Position numbers and translations under genes: made by a program
Part shown: piece by piece, positions 35,245 through 44,001 of the stretch
Layout: every line of letters starts with the position of its first letter
Position numbering within the stretch: position 1 is the stretch's first letter
The notes under the pieces: model-generated
What the model was told of the DNA's origin: nothing
The model's input: the letters and a program-made list of their open reading frames with translations, nothing else
Database searches by the model: none
Assembly: GCF_011068285.1 (NCBI RefSeq)
Contig: NZ_CP049616.1
Span: forward strand, 2,150,501 to 2,214,500
Direction: 5' to 3'
Source: Flagellimonas oceani
GTDB taxonomy: Bacteria; Bacteroidota; Bacteroidia; Flavobacteriales; Flavobacteriaceae
Length of the DNA stretch: 64,000 nt

Positions 35245-36468
35245 TTACTTATCGCCCATCGTTTCAACCAATTTCCTCATATCTTCACCGACTTTCTTTT
35301 CCAAGACCCTTGCATAAATTTGGGTGGTGGTAAGTTTGGTGTGACCGAGCATTTTGGACACAGTTTCAATTGGAACTCCATTGGATAGTGTTACCGTTGT
35401 TGCAAAAGTGTGTCTCGCCGTGTGGAATGTCACCTTCTTGTTTATCCCACAAGCTTTGCAGATTTCCTTTAGGTAATAATTGACCTTCTGATTACTGTAA
35501 ACAGGCAATAGGACTTTTGTTATTCTCCTTTCGGCAGAATCTTCATATTTCTTGATGATATCCTTTGCTTGCGGCAGTAACGGGATTTTGAGTTTCTCGT
35601 CTGTCTTTATCCTTTTTGTAAACAACCAGTCGTTACCGTCTATTCCCTTAAGAACATGGTCAGGTGTCAATGCCTTCAAATCAATGTAGGATAGGCCAGT
35701 ATAGCACGAGAAAAGAAACACATTCTTGCATTTCTCAACCCCCTCCTTTGTGAACGTGGTTTCTTCTATCAATCTCAATTCACGCTTAGTTAAATATTCC
35801 CGTTCGGTTTTCTCAAAACGCAGTTTATAGTTTTCAAAAGGGTCTTTTGTTATCCAATCCAACCGAACGGCCAACCTCGACATTTTCTTTAGCCGTTCCA
35901 TATGTTTCATGGCCCCGTTGTTGGTGCATTTGGTCCGTGTAGATGGTCTGTACTTTCTTAGATACTGTTCAAAGTCGGAAATAAAACGATAATTCAATTT
36001 TTTGAGCTTTATATCCTCCATCCCATATTCCTCTTTTAAAAATAGGCCTACACATCGTTCTGTGATGTGGTAATTCTTTCTGGTTCCCGGACGTAAAGAA
36101 GTGTGCATGGTTCCATTGTGGTAGGCAATCAATTGTTTCAATGTTTTTCCGCCCTCATCTTCCCCAAAAAATCTTGCTTTGATGTATAATGGAGTGATTA
36201 CTTTTTCTTCTGCCATCATCAATCTATGGGCCTCATGTAGTCCTGTATAAATTTGGTCCAGGTACTTGTTCAGGGAAATCACATAACTGGAAAAACCCTT
36301 GCCCCTTTTACGGTTATTGTCCCATAAATTGGCTTTTATCTCCCGATTTATGCTAAAATCGGTACGCTCACCATCGATGGTGATCCTACAATAGACAATC
36401 CGGTTCTCGGATTGCACCTTGTGCTTTCTAGTAAAGAAATTAATTGTTAAACGATTGTTTTTCTGCAT
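35245..36468 (-). CDS. Tyrosine recombinase (integrase) of the genomic island
   Basis: About 407 residues from the ATG at 36468. The N-terminal arm-binding part reads FFTRKHKVQSENRIVYCRIT and a SAM-like core-binding domain follows (about 110-200). The catalytic domain has the Bacteroidota variant SCYTGLSYIDLKAL in place of the usual TGLR, then TARHTFATTV with the His/Arg pair, LGHTKLTTTQIY with the second His and the nucleophile Tyr. It lies 132 bp inside the right end repeat and reads inward, the normal place for the integrase of such an element. It is the best candidate for the enzyme that inserted the island. Confidence 0.92.
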   Translation of the reverse strand: MQKNNRLTINFFTRKHKVQSENRIVYCRITIDGERTDFSINREIKANLWDNNRKRGKGFSSYVISLNKYLDQIYTGLHEAHRLMMAEEKVITPLYIKARFFGEDEGGKTLKQLIAYHNGTMHTSLRPGTRKNYHITERCVGLFLKEEYGMEDIKLKKLNYRFISDFEQYLRKYRPSTRTKCTNNGAMKHMERLKKMSRLAVRLDWITKDPFENYKLRFEKTEREYLTKRELRLIEETTFTKEGVEKCKNVFLFSCYTGLSYIDLKALTPDHVLKGIDGNDWLFTKRIKTDEKLKIPLLPQAKDIIKKYEDSAERRITKVLLPVYSNQKVNYYLKEICKACGINKKVTFHTARHTFATTVTLSNGVPIETVSKMLGHTKLTTTQIYARVLEKKVGEDMRKLVETMGDK

Positions 36469-36599
36469 GTTGCAACGTTTTAAACTGTTAATACTGCGAA
36501 AGTCAAAACACAAGCAAAATGCTTCATGAAGTCATCTAAAATTACAACATAAAGTGTAATAGTCTGCTCCCGATAAGAACACCCTTGATATGATTTTAG

Positions 36600-36707
36600 A
36601 TGGTTTTAATTGATTTTAGATGATATGCCCAAAAACACAAAACACTGAAAATCATAAGATTAACAGTGTTTTGATTTTACTTAAACAAGGTAAGTCGGGA
36701 TGACTGA
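36600..36707 (+). repeat. Right end repeat (attR candidate) of the integrated element
   Basis: 108 bp in direct orientation with 13132-13239, with two visible mismatches (A to C after GATATGCC, and T to C in ACTTAAAYAAGG). It contains the same CAAAACACTG/CAGTGTTTTG inverted repeat. Sequence similarity stops abruptly on both sides. Confidence 0.8.
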
Positions 36708-37004
36708 CCTCTTGACGAGGTGCTAACCCATTAATATCCAGAATATTATGTCGATTTTCCCAAAATAGGACATCCCATAGGACATCTTCGTGTGAAATAA
36801 TGATTTTCACAACGTAAATATCGATATTTAAAATCAAACCACACCATCTTGTTTTATTTAATTTTAAATCAAAATAGACAAAGGAATTTTTGTGAGTTCA
36901 AAAGCTCATCACAAACAAGTTAAGCATCTATTCGGCCTATCGACAAGCAGATATAATAAGAACTTTGATTGTCAATTTTAACCTAGCCGTATAAATTACA
37001 AGAT

Positions 37005-37139
37005 TTAGATTTTTGCCACCGGTGTTCCAGCCAAGCCATTACTGGTCCACCTTACATGATGGACACGATCGAGTTTAGAGATTTTGATTGCAGTGATACC
37101 TGAATCTTGTGATGTTTTCAATACTACCAATGACCATGC
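37005..37139 (-). pseudogene. C-terminal gene remnant
   Basis: A minus-strand frame of 44 codons ends at TAA 37005-37007 and reads VVLKTSQDSGITAIKISKL and VRWTSNGLAGTPVAKI. It looks like the end of a secreted-enzyme beta-domain but has no start and is closed upstream by TAG. I take it as a leftover of a deleted gene. The family is not identified. Confidence 0.3.
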
Positions 37140-37183
37140 CTATACCGAAGTTGTGTAGAAAAATCCAATAAACTTATACAACC

Positions 37184-37217
37184 CGAATAGGATTAAGGTA
37201 ACCCCCAATCCTATTCG
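37184..37217 (-). terminator. Hairpin downstream of the copper chaperone
   Basis: CGAATAGGATT and AATCCTATTCG form a perfect 11-bp stem with a 12-base loop, about 33 nt after the chaperone's stop codon. It fits the end of the leftward copper transcript, although a strong T-run is lacking on that strand. Confidence 0.55.
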
Positions 37218-37249
37218 AACCTTTTAATATATTCTTCTGGACGTTCCTT

Positions 37250-37465
37250 TTATTTCTTGGTCAAATGATATCCAGCCGATTCAACAGCAGAAGTGATTTC
37301 CTCTTCCGTGGCACTTGTGGTCTGTACGATCAACAATTTGTCTTGGGAGGCAAAGTCAACAGACCAATCGGTCACGCCATCCACCTTATCCAAAAATGGT
37401 TTTACGGTATTGGCACACCCACTGCACTTAATATTTGATTTGAATTGTAATGTACTCATGTTCAT
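37250..37465 (-). CDS. Heavy-metal-associated (HMA) copper chaperone
   Basis: A 71-residue single HMA domain, the size of CopZ-like chaperones. The metal site is KCSGCANTV (CxxC), followed by the expected helix, strand and helix (KPFLDKVDGVTDWSVDFASQ, then EEEITSAVESAGYHL). It would hand copper(I) to the P-type ATPase encoded 22 nt upstream on the same strand. The sequence is only moderately like the standard GMTCxxC loop, so metal specificity is inferred from context. Confidence 0.85.
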   Translation of the reverse strand: MNMSTLQFKSNIKCSGCANTVKPFLDKVDGVTDWSVDFASQDKLLIVQTTSATEEEITSAVESAGYHLTKK

Positions 37466-37486
37466 CGATTTTAAATTAGAAAATTA

Positions 37487-39745
37487 CTATAGTTTAATCG
37501 TTTTAAGCCTCAAACTGTTCAATACGACCGATACACTGCTAAAAGCCATAGCGGCACCAGCGATCATCGGGTCCAACAAAAATCCATTGATCGGATACAG
37601 CAGCCCTGCAGCTATAGGAATTCCAATGATATTGTATATAAAGGCCCAAAAAAGATTTTGCCTTATACCTATAACGGTCTTATGGGAGAGCTTCAGCGCT
37701 TTGGGAATCGCATTTAAATCAGAGGTGATCAGGGTCATTTTCGCGACATCCATGGCTATGTCGGACCCTTTGCCCATGGCGATGCTGACATCTGCTTGGG
37801 CAAGTGCCTGCGAATCATTGATACCATCGCCCACCATGGCGACCACCTTTCCACTTTCTTGAAGCCTTTTTACAAAATCAGCTTTCTCTGATGGGAGCAC
37901 TTCGGCTTCATAGCTTTTGATACCCACCTGTTGTGATACGGCTTCAGCTGTCATCTTGTTATCACCGGTCATCATGTAAACTTCCATACCATTCCCCTGC
38001 ATTTCCCGTATGGCTTCCTTTGAGGACTTTTTTATGCTATCCATAATGGCCAAAATCGCCTTTACCTTGCCTCCACCGCCAAAGTATATGACCGTTTTGG
38101 CCTCCTGCTCTAACCCTTCGACCATGTGCCCCAGGTTGTCATCCATGGCGATTCCTTTTTCGACCATCAACTTATGATTGCCCACAAGGTATTGGGTTCC
38201 ATCCAATGCCTCAGCTCGAACACCTTTTCCTGTAATACTATTGAAGTTCAAAATTTCGATCGGATTTACCTTTCTATTTTTTAAAAAGGAGACCACGGCT
38301 TCAGCCAAGGGATGTTCGGACTGTCCTTCCATGGCATATAAAATTTGCTCCAGGCCCCTGTGATCGGTCACATGGTCCGCAAAGACCATATCGGTCACCA
38401 CTGGCTTTCCTTCTGTTATGGTTCCCGTTTTATCCAGGACAATGGCATTTACTTTGTAACCCAACTCCAAACTTTCCGCATCTTTGATGAGGATATTGTG
38501 TTCGGCCCCCTTGCCGATTCCCACCATGATGGCTGTGGGGGTTGCCAAACCCAGCGCACAAGGACAAGCTATTACCAATACGGCAACTGCGGTCAACAGT
38601 GCATGGGTAAAAGCGTCCTCACCTCCCAGGAACATCCAGGTGATAAATGTCACCACTGAAATCGTCATTACCACGGGAACAAAAATACCGGCAATCCTGT
38701 CCACCAATTTTTGTACGGGCGCCTTGCTCCCCTGTGCTTCCTGCACCATCTTGATGATCTGGGACAAAAGGGTCTCCCCTCCCACCCGGTCAGCTACAAA
38801 CTGAAAGCTTCCTTTTTGGTTTACGGTACCGGCAAAAACTTTTTCACCCTTTGTCTTTTCTACAGGGACGGGTTCGCCCGTGATCATACTTTCATCAACA
38901 TAGGAACTTCCTTTGGACACTGTTCCATCCACAGGGATTTTCTCTCCCGGTCTGACCAATATCGTTTGACCTACCTTGACCGAAGAAATAGAGATTTCCC
39001 TTTCCTCCCCATCTTCTATCACCTTTAAGGTCTTGGGCTGCAACCCTATCAATTTCTTTATGGCGGAGGATGTATTTGATTTCGCCTTTTCTTCCAATAA
39101 TTTCCCCAATGAAATAAAGGTGATGATCACTGTGGCCGCCTCATAATATACATGGGGTTCCATGCCTTTACTGAGCCAAAATTCAGGAAAAAAGGTATTG
39201 AATGCACTGAACAAAAAGGCAATGCCCGTACTGAGTGCGACCAAGGTATCCATATTGGCCTTACCGAATCTGGCCTGTTTGAAGGCATTTATGAAAAAGC
39301 TTCGGCCAAACCAGAACAGGATAGGAACGGCAAGTACCAACGAAATCCACCTACCCGGGACCCAATCCATAAAAAACATCCCAAGAAGGAAAATGGGAAG
39401 TGTCAAAATAGCGGACCAAAGGGTTCGCTTTTTTATGGATACATAATGCTTTTTCGAAAGCTCTTCCTGTACTTCGGTAGGATCCTCGGCATCCACAATT
39501 ATATTATAACCGATTTGACGTACCGCATTTTGAAGATCGCTTAGGTCCATAGCACTGTCATACTCCACAAGGACCGTACTGTTGGCAAAGTTGACACTGG
39601 CATTGTAGACCCCTTCGGTATGGCCCAGCATGGATTCCACGCTGGATGCACAGGCAGCACAGGTCATTCCAGTGACCGGGAAAGATTTTTTTGACACCGT
39701 CTTCGCTTTCCTTTCGGTGTCCTCAATAATATCGATTGCATCCAT
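37487..39745 (-). CDS. copA: Copper-exporting P1B ATPase, CPC type
   Basis: A 752-residue P1B-1 ATPase. An N-terminal HMA domain carries [11 protein letters not shown]. The transmembrane metal site is [12 protein letters not shown]. The phosphorylation site is DKTGTITEG, the nucleotide-binding HP is in SEHPLAEAV, and the hinge is [16 protein letters not shown]. The last helices carry [15 protein letters not shown] and [15 protein letters not shown], as expected for copper(I) pumps. It exports cytosolic copper across the inner membrane. It is followed closely by the HMA chaperone. Length and motifs are complete. Confidence 0.95.
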   Translation of the reverse strand: MDAIDIIEDTERKAKTVSKKSFPVTGMTCAACASSVESMLGHTEGVYNASVNFANSTVLVEYDSAMDLSDLQNAVRQIGYNIIVDAEDPTEVQEELSKKHYVSIKKRTLWSAILTLPIFLLGMFFMDWVPGRWISLVLAVPILFWFGRSFFINAFKQARFGKANMDTLVALSTGIAFLFSAFNTFFPEFWLSKGMEPHVYYEAATVIITFISLGKLLEEKAKSNTSSAIKKLIGLQPKTLKVIEDGEEREISISSVKVGQTILVRPGEKIPVDGTVSKGSSYVDESMITGEPVPVEKTKGEKVFAGTVNQKGSFQFVADRVGGETLLSQIIKMVQEAQGSKAPVQKLVDRIAGIFVPVVMTISVVTFITWMFLGGEDAFTHALLTAVAVLVIACPCALGLATPTAIMVGIGKGAEHNILIKDAESLELGYKVNAIVLDKTGTITEGKPVVTDMVFADHVTDHRGLEQILYAMEGQSEHPLAEAVVSFLKNRKVNPIEILNFNSITGKGVRAEALDGTQYLVGNHKLMVEKGIAMDDNLGHMVEGLEQEAKTVIYFGGGGKVKAILAIMDSIKKSSKEAIREMQGNGMEVYMMTGDNKMTAEAVSQQVGIKSYEAEVLPSEKADFVKRLQESGKVVAMVGDGINDSQALAQADVSIAMGKGSDIAMDVAKMTLITSDLNAIPKALKLSHKTVIGIRQNLFWAFIYNIIGIPIAAGLLYPINGFLLDPMIAGAAMAFSSVSVVLNSLRLKTIKL

Positions 39746-40038
39746 TTTCTACTCCAATTTGTATGGTACAAATTTCAGAATAGACCTAAAATGGACTGTT
39801 ACGTTATTTACTGAAAGAGTTGTAGAATTTTCCGAAAAATCAACTTTTATCTTTCCTCGTCAAGTACTTATAATTGGTGAGTGGTTTATAGAATTCGGCA
39901 ACATCTATGAAATCAGGTTCGCCCACGTCAATCTTTTTTGGAGAATTTGCCCCGATCAGTTTAGAATATATTCGATAGGACAAACCATTGTAGTGAACTT
40001 GGGGCAAAACAAGAATATTGGTAGTAAATAATCGCCTC

Positions 40039-40602
40039 TCATTCGGCCAGATTCTTTGTTTCTTCCCTAAGAGATCCCTCGAATTTAGGAATAGGCCGCT
40101 TTTCTTTTCCTGCTTCGGTTTCCACTATTCCATTTTCCTTGATGTCGTTTATCAACCACTGCATTTCCATTATCTCCCTGCGTTGTGCCTTGATAATTTC
40201 ATTGGCAAGCTCCCGTACCCTGACATCTTTTATTTGAGAACGTTCACTGGTCAAAATAGCAATGGAATGATGGGGTATCATTCCTTCCATGTAGTCGACT
40301 CCTGAAACGGTAACCTGACTCCTGACCAGCCATATCCCACCTGCAATCAACAAAACACCCAAGGCTAATATTGACATGTTCTTGCGTCGGTCTTTATACA
40401 TCTGTAGCATATATAGCAGCATAATAATGATCATCGATCCCCCCATGATCAAAGTCATGAAAAATCTAGTCTCACTATACCAAAAATGATCAATGATTTG
40501 ATATGAGTGGGTGTACATTAAAAAAAACATGGCGACCATTGAAGTACCAATCATCGCAAAAAACTTTAAATAATTATTGGATTTCCTTTGACTATCTTCC
40601 AT
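40039..40602 (-). CDS. DUF305 domain membrane protein
   Basis: A 187-residue protein with three hydrophobic helices (FFAMIGTSMVAMFFLMYTH; FFMTLIMGGSMIIIMLLYML; ILALGVLLIAGGIWLV). A partial DUF305 region follows (YMEGMIPHHSIAILTSER, then KAQRREIMEMQWLINDI). The HH pair and Met residues are typical of DUF305 proteins, which recur beside copper-resistance genes in Bacteroidota. A role in periplasmic copper handling is inferred from context only. Confidence 0.85.
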   Translation of the reverse strand: MEDSQRKSNNYLKFFAMIGTSMVAMFFLMYTHSYQIIDHFWYSETRFFMTLIMGGSMIIIMLLYMLQMYKDRRKNMSILALGVLLIAGGIWLVRSQVTVSGVDYMEGMIPHHSIAILTSERSQIKDVRVRELANEIIKAQRREIMEMQWLINDIKENGIVETEAGKEKRPIPKFEGSLREETKNLAE

Positions 40603-40713
40603 TGTGCAAATTTTATCTGGTTATTGTGATTATTCCTTGACTTTCGAGTATTGAATTGTTCCATTCCAATTGTAGGCCTGACAATTTACCTGTTCCAGTT
40701 ATCGTATATCGGT

Positions 40714-40938
40714 TCAATTGGCTTTGTTCATCGCTTGTATTTTATATTGACCCCCCTTATTTTCCAATGCCTTTTGTAGCTTTTCAAGGGGGACCTCAAA
40801 TTGCGACTCCACTGTAGCTTCTGCGTTTTTTAGATCGACCGCTACATCGGCTACACCGGCCACATTGAAAAGAGCTTCTTCAACGTGCCCCCTACAGCCA
40901 TCACAAGTCATTCCTTCTATTTGGTATCTTCTTTTCAT
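40714..40938 (-). CDS. Small HMA-domain protein
   Basis: A 74-residue HMA domain from the ATG at 40938 (MKRRYQIEGMTCDGCRGHV), with GMTCxxC intact and the fold complete (VAGVADVAVDLKNAEATVE, then LEKLQKALENKGGQYKIQ). The longer frame upstream has no ribosome-binding site and no domain. It is probably a second copper chaperone, distinct from the copy at 37250. It lies about 200 nt after the HMA-AraC regulator on the same strand. Confidence 0.85.
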   Translation of the reverse strand: MKRRYQIEGMTCDGCRGHVEEALFNVAGVADVAVDLKNAEATVESQFEVPLEKLQKALENKGGQYKIQAMNKAN

Positions 40939-41142
40939 GTTGTGATCATTTTTTATTTTAACAATTTTACACCTAGAATCAACAATGTTGGTTCCAACAC
41001 GTATGGGAAAAGTAACACTTTCTGTATAAGGGCGTTGTTTGAAAAAAAACAAACCTTGACCCATTTGCGAAGAAAGGTGTTTTTTAAATAGCGTTTAGGA
41101 GGCTGGTTCCTTGGAAAGGTATTGCGCCCTTAATGGTAGAGG

Positions 41143-41730
41143 TTAAATATCATCAAGCGATATTCTATTTTGTATGGCACTTTTCTTAAATTGTGTAGGT
41201 GTCATTCCAGTAACTTTTTTAAATTGGTTGCTTAAATAGGCAACGCTGCTATAGTCCAATTGAAACGCTATTTCCTTTAAGCCCAATTCGTCATAAACAA
41301 GAAACTCTTTGATCTTTTCAATCTTTTGGTTGATGATATATTGCTCCAAGGTAATGCTTTCCACCGCGGAAAACAGCGAACTAAGATACTTATAGTCAAG
41401 ATGCAATCCATCGGAAAGGTATTCGGGCCATTTGACCTTTTCCATGGGTCCGGTGTAGTGTATCGCCTCAATCACTAGGTTTTTGATCTGTTCTATCAAC
41501 TGACCTTTACGATCGTTGATGATCGTAAATCCAATTTTCTCAAGTCGTTCGTTGAGACCTTCCCGTTTTTCAGGCGTGATTTTCCCATTGAGGGTTATTT
41601 CACCCAACGACACATTCATATAGGGAATGCCCTCATCGTCCAAAATACCTTTGACGGCCATGATGCATCTCGGACAGACCATGTTTTTGATGTACAACAC
41701 ATCTTTCGATTTACTGGACCCAACTTCCAT
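41143..41730 (-). CDS. AraC-type regulator with N-terminal HMA-like metal domain
   Basis: A 195-residue protein. Residues about 10-75 look like an HMA fold with a CPRC site (IKNMVCPRCIMAVKGILDDE, then EITLNGKITPEKREGLNERL). Residues about 95-190 form an AraC helix-turn-helix domain (ELGLKEIAFQLDYSSVAYLS, then NQFKKVTGMTPTQFKKS). A metal-binding head fused to an AraC DNA-binding tail suggests a copper sensor for this cluster. Its stop is 1 nt from the upstream small gene's region. The target operator was not found. Confidence 0.8.
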   Translation of the reverse strand: MEVGSSKSKDVLYIKNMVCPRCIMAVKGILDDEGIPYMNVSLGEITLNGKITPEKREGLNERLEKIGFTIINDRKGQLIEQIKNLVIEAIHYTGPMEKVKWPEYLSDGLHLDYKYLSSLFSAVESITLEQYIINQKIEKIKEFLVYDELGLKEIAFQLDYSSVAYLSNQFKKVTGMTPTQFKKSAIQNRISLDDI

Positions 41731-41731
41731 A

Positions 41732-41923
41732 TCATGCAGTGAATTTCCACAGGGCCTTCAAAAAAATGACGACCACTGCCAATATAACGATCAATATCAA
41801 GGCCAATATGCCAAGGATTTTCATTCTTTTTTCCTTTCTATTCTTGGCCGGGTCCCGTTTCCTTTTCGCCAGCCCCCTTTTTTTCTTTCGTCTTTGCCTC
41901 CTAAGTTCGCTCATTTTTCCCAA
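41732..41923 (-). CDS. Small basic single-pass membrane protein
   Basis: A 63-residue protein. The first 33 residues are extremely Arg/Lys-rich (RRQRRKKKRGLAKRKRDP). One hydrophobic helix follows (ILGILALILIVILAVVVIFL) with a short tail. It lies immediately upstream of the HMA-AraC regulator and almost touches it. No family recognised; the tidy layout and tight spacing support a real gene. Confidence 0.55.
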   Translation of the reverse strand: MGKMSELRRQRRKKKRGLAKRKRDPAKNRKEKRMKILGILALILIVILAVVVIFLKALWKFTA

Positions 41924-42003
41924 AATGGTTCAACTGGCACAATAGTCAACTATTTGCTCCTAACAGGAGTCCTTTGCCAAATAAGTATGTCAATGTGTTT
42001 GAA

Positions 42004-42705
42004 CTATCGCCTTTTCCATAATTTTCTGATCGTTGGTGAGCTGACATACCACAACAAGAATCCACTCAAAACGGTAATCAATCCCATCAGGGAAAAAATC
42101 CGTAAAACCATGGTGTTAAAATCGTCCCGTCCCTCATAGTCCATGGTATGGGTCATCCACAAAAAATCGAACCATCTCCAGGACCGATGCCTTACACGTT
42201 GAAACGACCCATCGGTCTCTGAGACATACGCTTTAAGGTTTTCATCCGTTTCATAGGTGATCACATAGGCCGGTAATGGACGTCCACGATACTCGTGCTG
42301 CCCACCTGTTTGGGTGAGTCTTTCAACACTTTTGACCTTAAGTTCGGGCAACATATACTGTGAAGCAACGGCCAAGGCCTGTTGTTCATCGATACCCTTT
42401 TTGATCTCCCCCGTTTGTGCATCCATCAAAACCTCACCATTGATCCAATAATAGGGACTTCCCCCTATATTTCTCATTTCCAAAGATTTGATTTTAACGT
42501 TCCCGTGTCCATTGGGAGCAATTAAATTCCCAAATTCTGACTGGTCCGGATGCTCCTTGATGAATTGATCTCCATGGATCTCGTCAATGTCCGTCCAACT
42601 AAAATATAGTCCACTGATGGTCCACATTAGGAACTGGATCCCAATAAATAGGCCAAGATATCTATGTATCTTTCTGACCTTCATCGATGTTTTTCTTCCG
42701 ACCAT
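42004..42705 (-). CDS. PepSY-domain membrane protein
   Basis: A 233-residue PepSY_TM protein. It begins with the characteristic KVRKIHRYLGLFIGIQFLMW, where the HRYLG His may bind heme or metal. A periplasmic PepSY part follows (DEQQALAVASQYMLPELKVK), then WRWFDFLWMTHTMDYEGRDD and a second membrane helix (MGLITVLSGFLLWYVSSPTI). Such proteins are linked to iron or copper reduction and are frequent in metal operons. The start at 42705 overlaps the previous gene's stop by 1 nt, so coupling is likely; a later ATG at 42684 is also possible. Confidence 0.85.
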   Translation of the reverse strand: MVGRKTSMKVRKIHRYLGLFIGIQFLMWTISGLYFSWTDIDEIHGDQFIKEHPDQSEFGNLIAPNGHGNVKIKSLEMRNIGGSPYYWINGEVLMDAQTGEIKKGIDEQQALAVASQYMLPELKVKSVERLTQTGGQHEYRGRPLPAYVITYETDENLKAYVSETDGSFQRVRHRSWRWFDFLWMTHTMDYEGRDDFNTMVLRIFSLMGLITVLSGFLLWYVSSPTIRKLWKRR

Positions 42706-43202
42706 TAGTTCTTCCCGTTGTTCCGTGAGGAGTTATGCATCTTTACAATTTTCCAATCCCCATCCGTTTTTTTAAGGATGGTGGTGGCAACCCCTTTTCT
42801 GCTGATCGTTTTGCCCTCACCTCCATTTTCCGATTTTAGGCCAATGGTATAGACATAGCTTTCCGTAGTAAAGGCAAAGGGTAGCTCCACCTTCACTTCA
42901 ATGGTATAATCCGAGAACTTAAAACTGTTGAAATGTCCAAGTTCTGGACCTATATGATGGTCGTGATAATGTTGATAGGTGCCTTCCACGCCCCCGGATT
43001 CAAAAACTTCGGAATCTTCCGCAAAAAGCTCCAAGGTACCTTCCGTGGTCAAGTTTTGCAGTGCTTCTTTATAGCTTTCCAATATCCTCAGCACAGCGGC
43101 CCTGTCCTGGTCTAGGTTTTCCTTGTTAGGGTTTGTTTGGCCAAAGCTTGTCCCTGTGAGAAATACGGCCATTAGAAAAATCTGTAAAGTAATACGTTTC
43201 AT
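42705..43202 (-). CDS. SnoaL/NTF2-like secreted protein
   Basis: A 165-residue protein with a signal peptide (LQIFLMAVFLTGTSFGQT) and an NTF2-like domain. The head is VLRILESYKEALQNLTTEGT, the core LELFAEDSEVFESGGVEG and the tail VATTILKKTDGDWKIVKMHN. The His-rich loop HYHDHHIGPELGHF could bind metal, which would fit the neighbourhood. It is coupled to the PepSY gene by a 1-nt overlap. Enzymatic activity is not known. Confidence 0.8.
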   Translation of the reverse strand: MKRITLQIFLMAVFLTGTSFGQTNPNKENLDQDRAAVLRILESYKEALQNLTTEGTLELFAEDSEVFESGGVEGTYQHYHDHHIGPELGHFNSFKFSDYTIEVKVELPFAFTTESYVYTIGLKSENGGEGKTISRKGVATTILKKTDGDWKIVKMHNSSRNNGKN

Positions 43203-43221
43203 TGGTTTGTTTTAACATTGT

Positions 43222-43359
43222 TTAGGTTAGTATATATTGTATGATAAAGGCTCCCAGGACAATCGAAATGACGATCCCATACAGGATATGGGCCAACCAT
43301 TTTTTTAAAATGGCCTTTTTCGGCTGCACAGGTCCATTGTCACGACAACAATCTTTCAT
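43222..43359 (-). CDS. Small membrane protein
   Basis: A 45-residue frame starting MKDCCRDNGPVQPKKA, followed by a hydrophobic helix (ILYGIVIS then IVLGAFIIQYILT). It has two adjacent cysteines at the N-terminus, which could bind copper. It sits 20 nt upstream of the NTF2-like gene in the same operon direction. It is short, and support is its layout and position. Confidence 0.55.
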   Translation of the reverse strand: MKDCCRDNGPVQPKKAILKKWLAHILYGIVISIVLGAFIIQYILT

Positions 43360-43542
43360 CCTTTTTTTCCATTAGTGCCTGACAAGGGAAGGGAACGATT
43401 AACTAACTAACTCACCAACCAATCAACTTTGGGTGTTCCCCTCCCTTTCAGGACTTTATTTCCTCATTCATAGTAACCGGACATGACCAACAACAATAGC
43501 AATATCGTTTGTCCCGGTTTTAGGGTAATTTCCATGTCATTT

Positions 43543-44001
43543 TCAATTATCCAATTCTTCCATTAGATCATTTACCAAGGTCAATATCCGTTCTTTCTCT
43601 TCCACCGATAATTTTGCATCCTTATGGATCAGGGTATAGGAAGATAGGGGCATCTTATCGTCTTCGATCTGACTTGCGATGGACTTTAGTTTGCTCCTTT
43701 TTCTTCGATCCGAATAGTCGCCCCATTCATTGAAATTGAGTTCTTCCTTTCCCTCTTTTATGTGTTCTTCCAAAAACCAGGCGATGGGTTGGACCTTATT
43801 GTACCACGGGTATTGGGTGTTGTTACTGTGGCAATCATAGCAAGATACCCGCAAATCGTGTTCGATATCCTTGGCAACCTGGTTCACCGACATGAAGTCC
43901 GTATCGGGAACCACATCGCTCAAGTTGGGATCTGTGGGCACAAACTGGATGCCCACAAATCCCAACAGCACTACCAATACTATGATTTTCAGTACTTTCA
44001 T
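43543..44001 (-). CDS. Heme-binding domain protein (Haem_bd)
   Basis: A 152-residue protein with an N-terminal membrane anchor (IIVLVVLLGFVGIQF) and the Haem_bd core: VSCYDCHSNNTQYPWYNKVQ, with a CxxCH motif for covalent heme c, then IAWFLEEHIKEGKEELNFNE, and the C-terminal helix. It would be periplasmic and may accept electrons in copper or respiratory chemistry. It follows directly (0-1 nt) the DUF3347 lipoprotein gene, so they are co-transcribed. Confidence 0.88.
   Translation of the reverse strand: MKVLKIIVLVVLLGFVGIQFVPTDPNLSDVVPDTDFMSVNQVAKDIEHDLRVSCYDCHSNNTQYPWYNKVQPIAWFLEEHIKEGKEELNFNEWGDYSDRRKRSKLKSIASQIEDDKMPLSSYTLIHKDAKLSVEEKERILTLVNDLMEELDN

Larger units (their letters stand above)
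13132..36707. mobile_element. Integrated genomic island with defence cargo (about 23.6 kb)
   Basis: The segment is bounded by 108-bp direct repeats and carries, just inside the right repeat, a Bacteroidota-type tyrosine recombinase. It also carries a BfmA/BtgA mobilization protein and an IS110 element. Its left two thirds are visibly more AT-rich than the flanks and are almost entirely defence-like genes (MPE-NACHT, two DUF4365 proteins, Mrr-like nuclease, putAbiC-like protein, HEPN operon, GNAT pair). No relaxase or conjugation genes are inside, so it would at best be mobilised in trans or by the conjugation system to its right. Whether it still excises is unknown. Confidence 0.8.
36469..37249. 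other. Region holding the right end repeat and a gene remnant
   Basis: 781 bp without an intact gene. 36469-36599 is integrase upstream DNA, with an extra GATTTTAGATG (36592-36602) that recurs at 36612-36622 and could be an integrase-binding site. 36600-36707 is the right repeat copy. 36708-37004 is featureless AT-rich flank. 37005-37139 is a gene remnant, and 37184-37217 a terminator hairpin. Confidence 0.6.

Noticed and set aside
36652..36837. 61-aa minus-strand open frame across the right repeat
   Set aside because: It overlaps the attR candidate, has no ribosome-binding site or recognisable domain, and its equivalent is not kept at the left repeat.
39630..40031. 133-aa plus-strand frame running out of the copA start
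   Set aside because: The first third is antisense to copA. The rest is open by chance with no domain or start signal of its own, though a fragment of a lost gene cannot be excluded.
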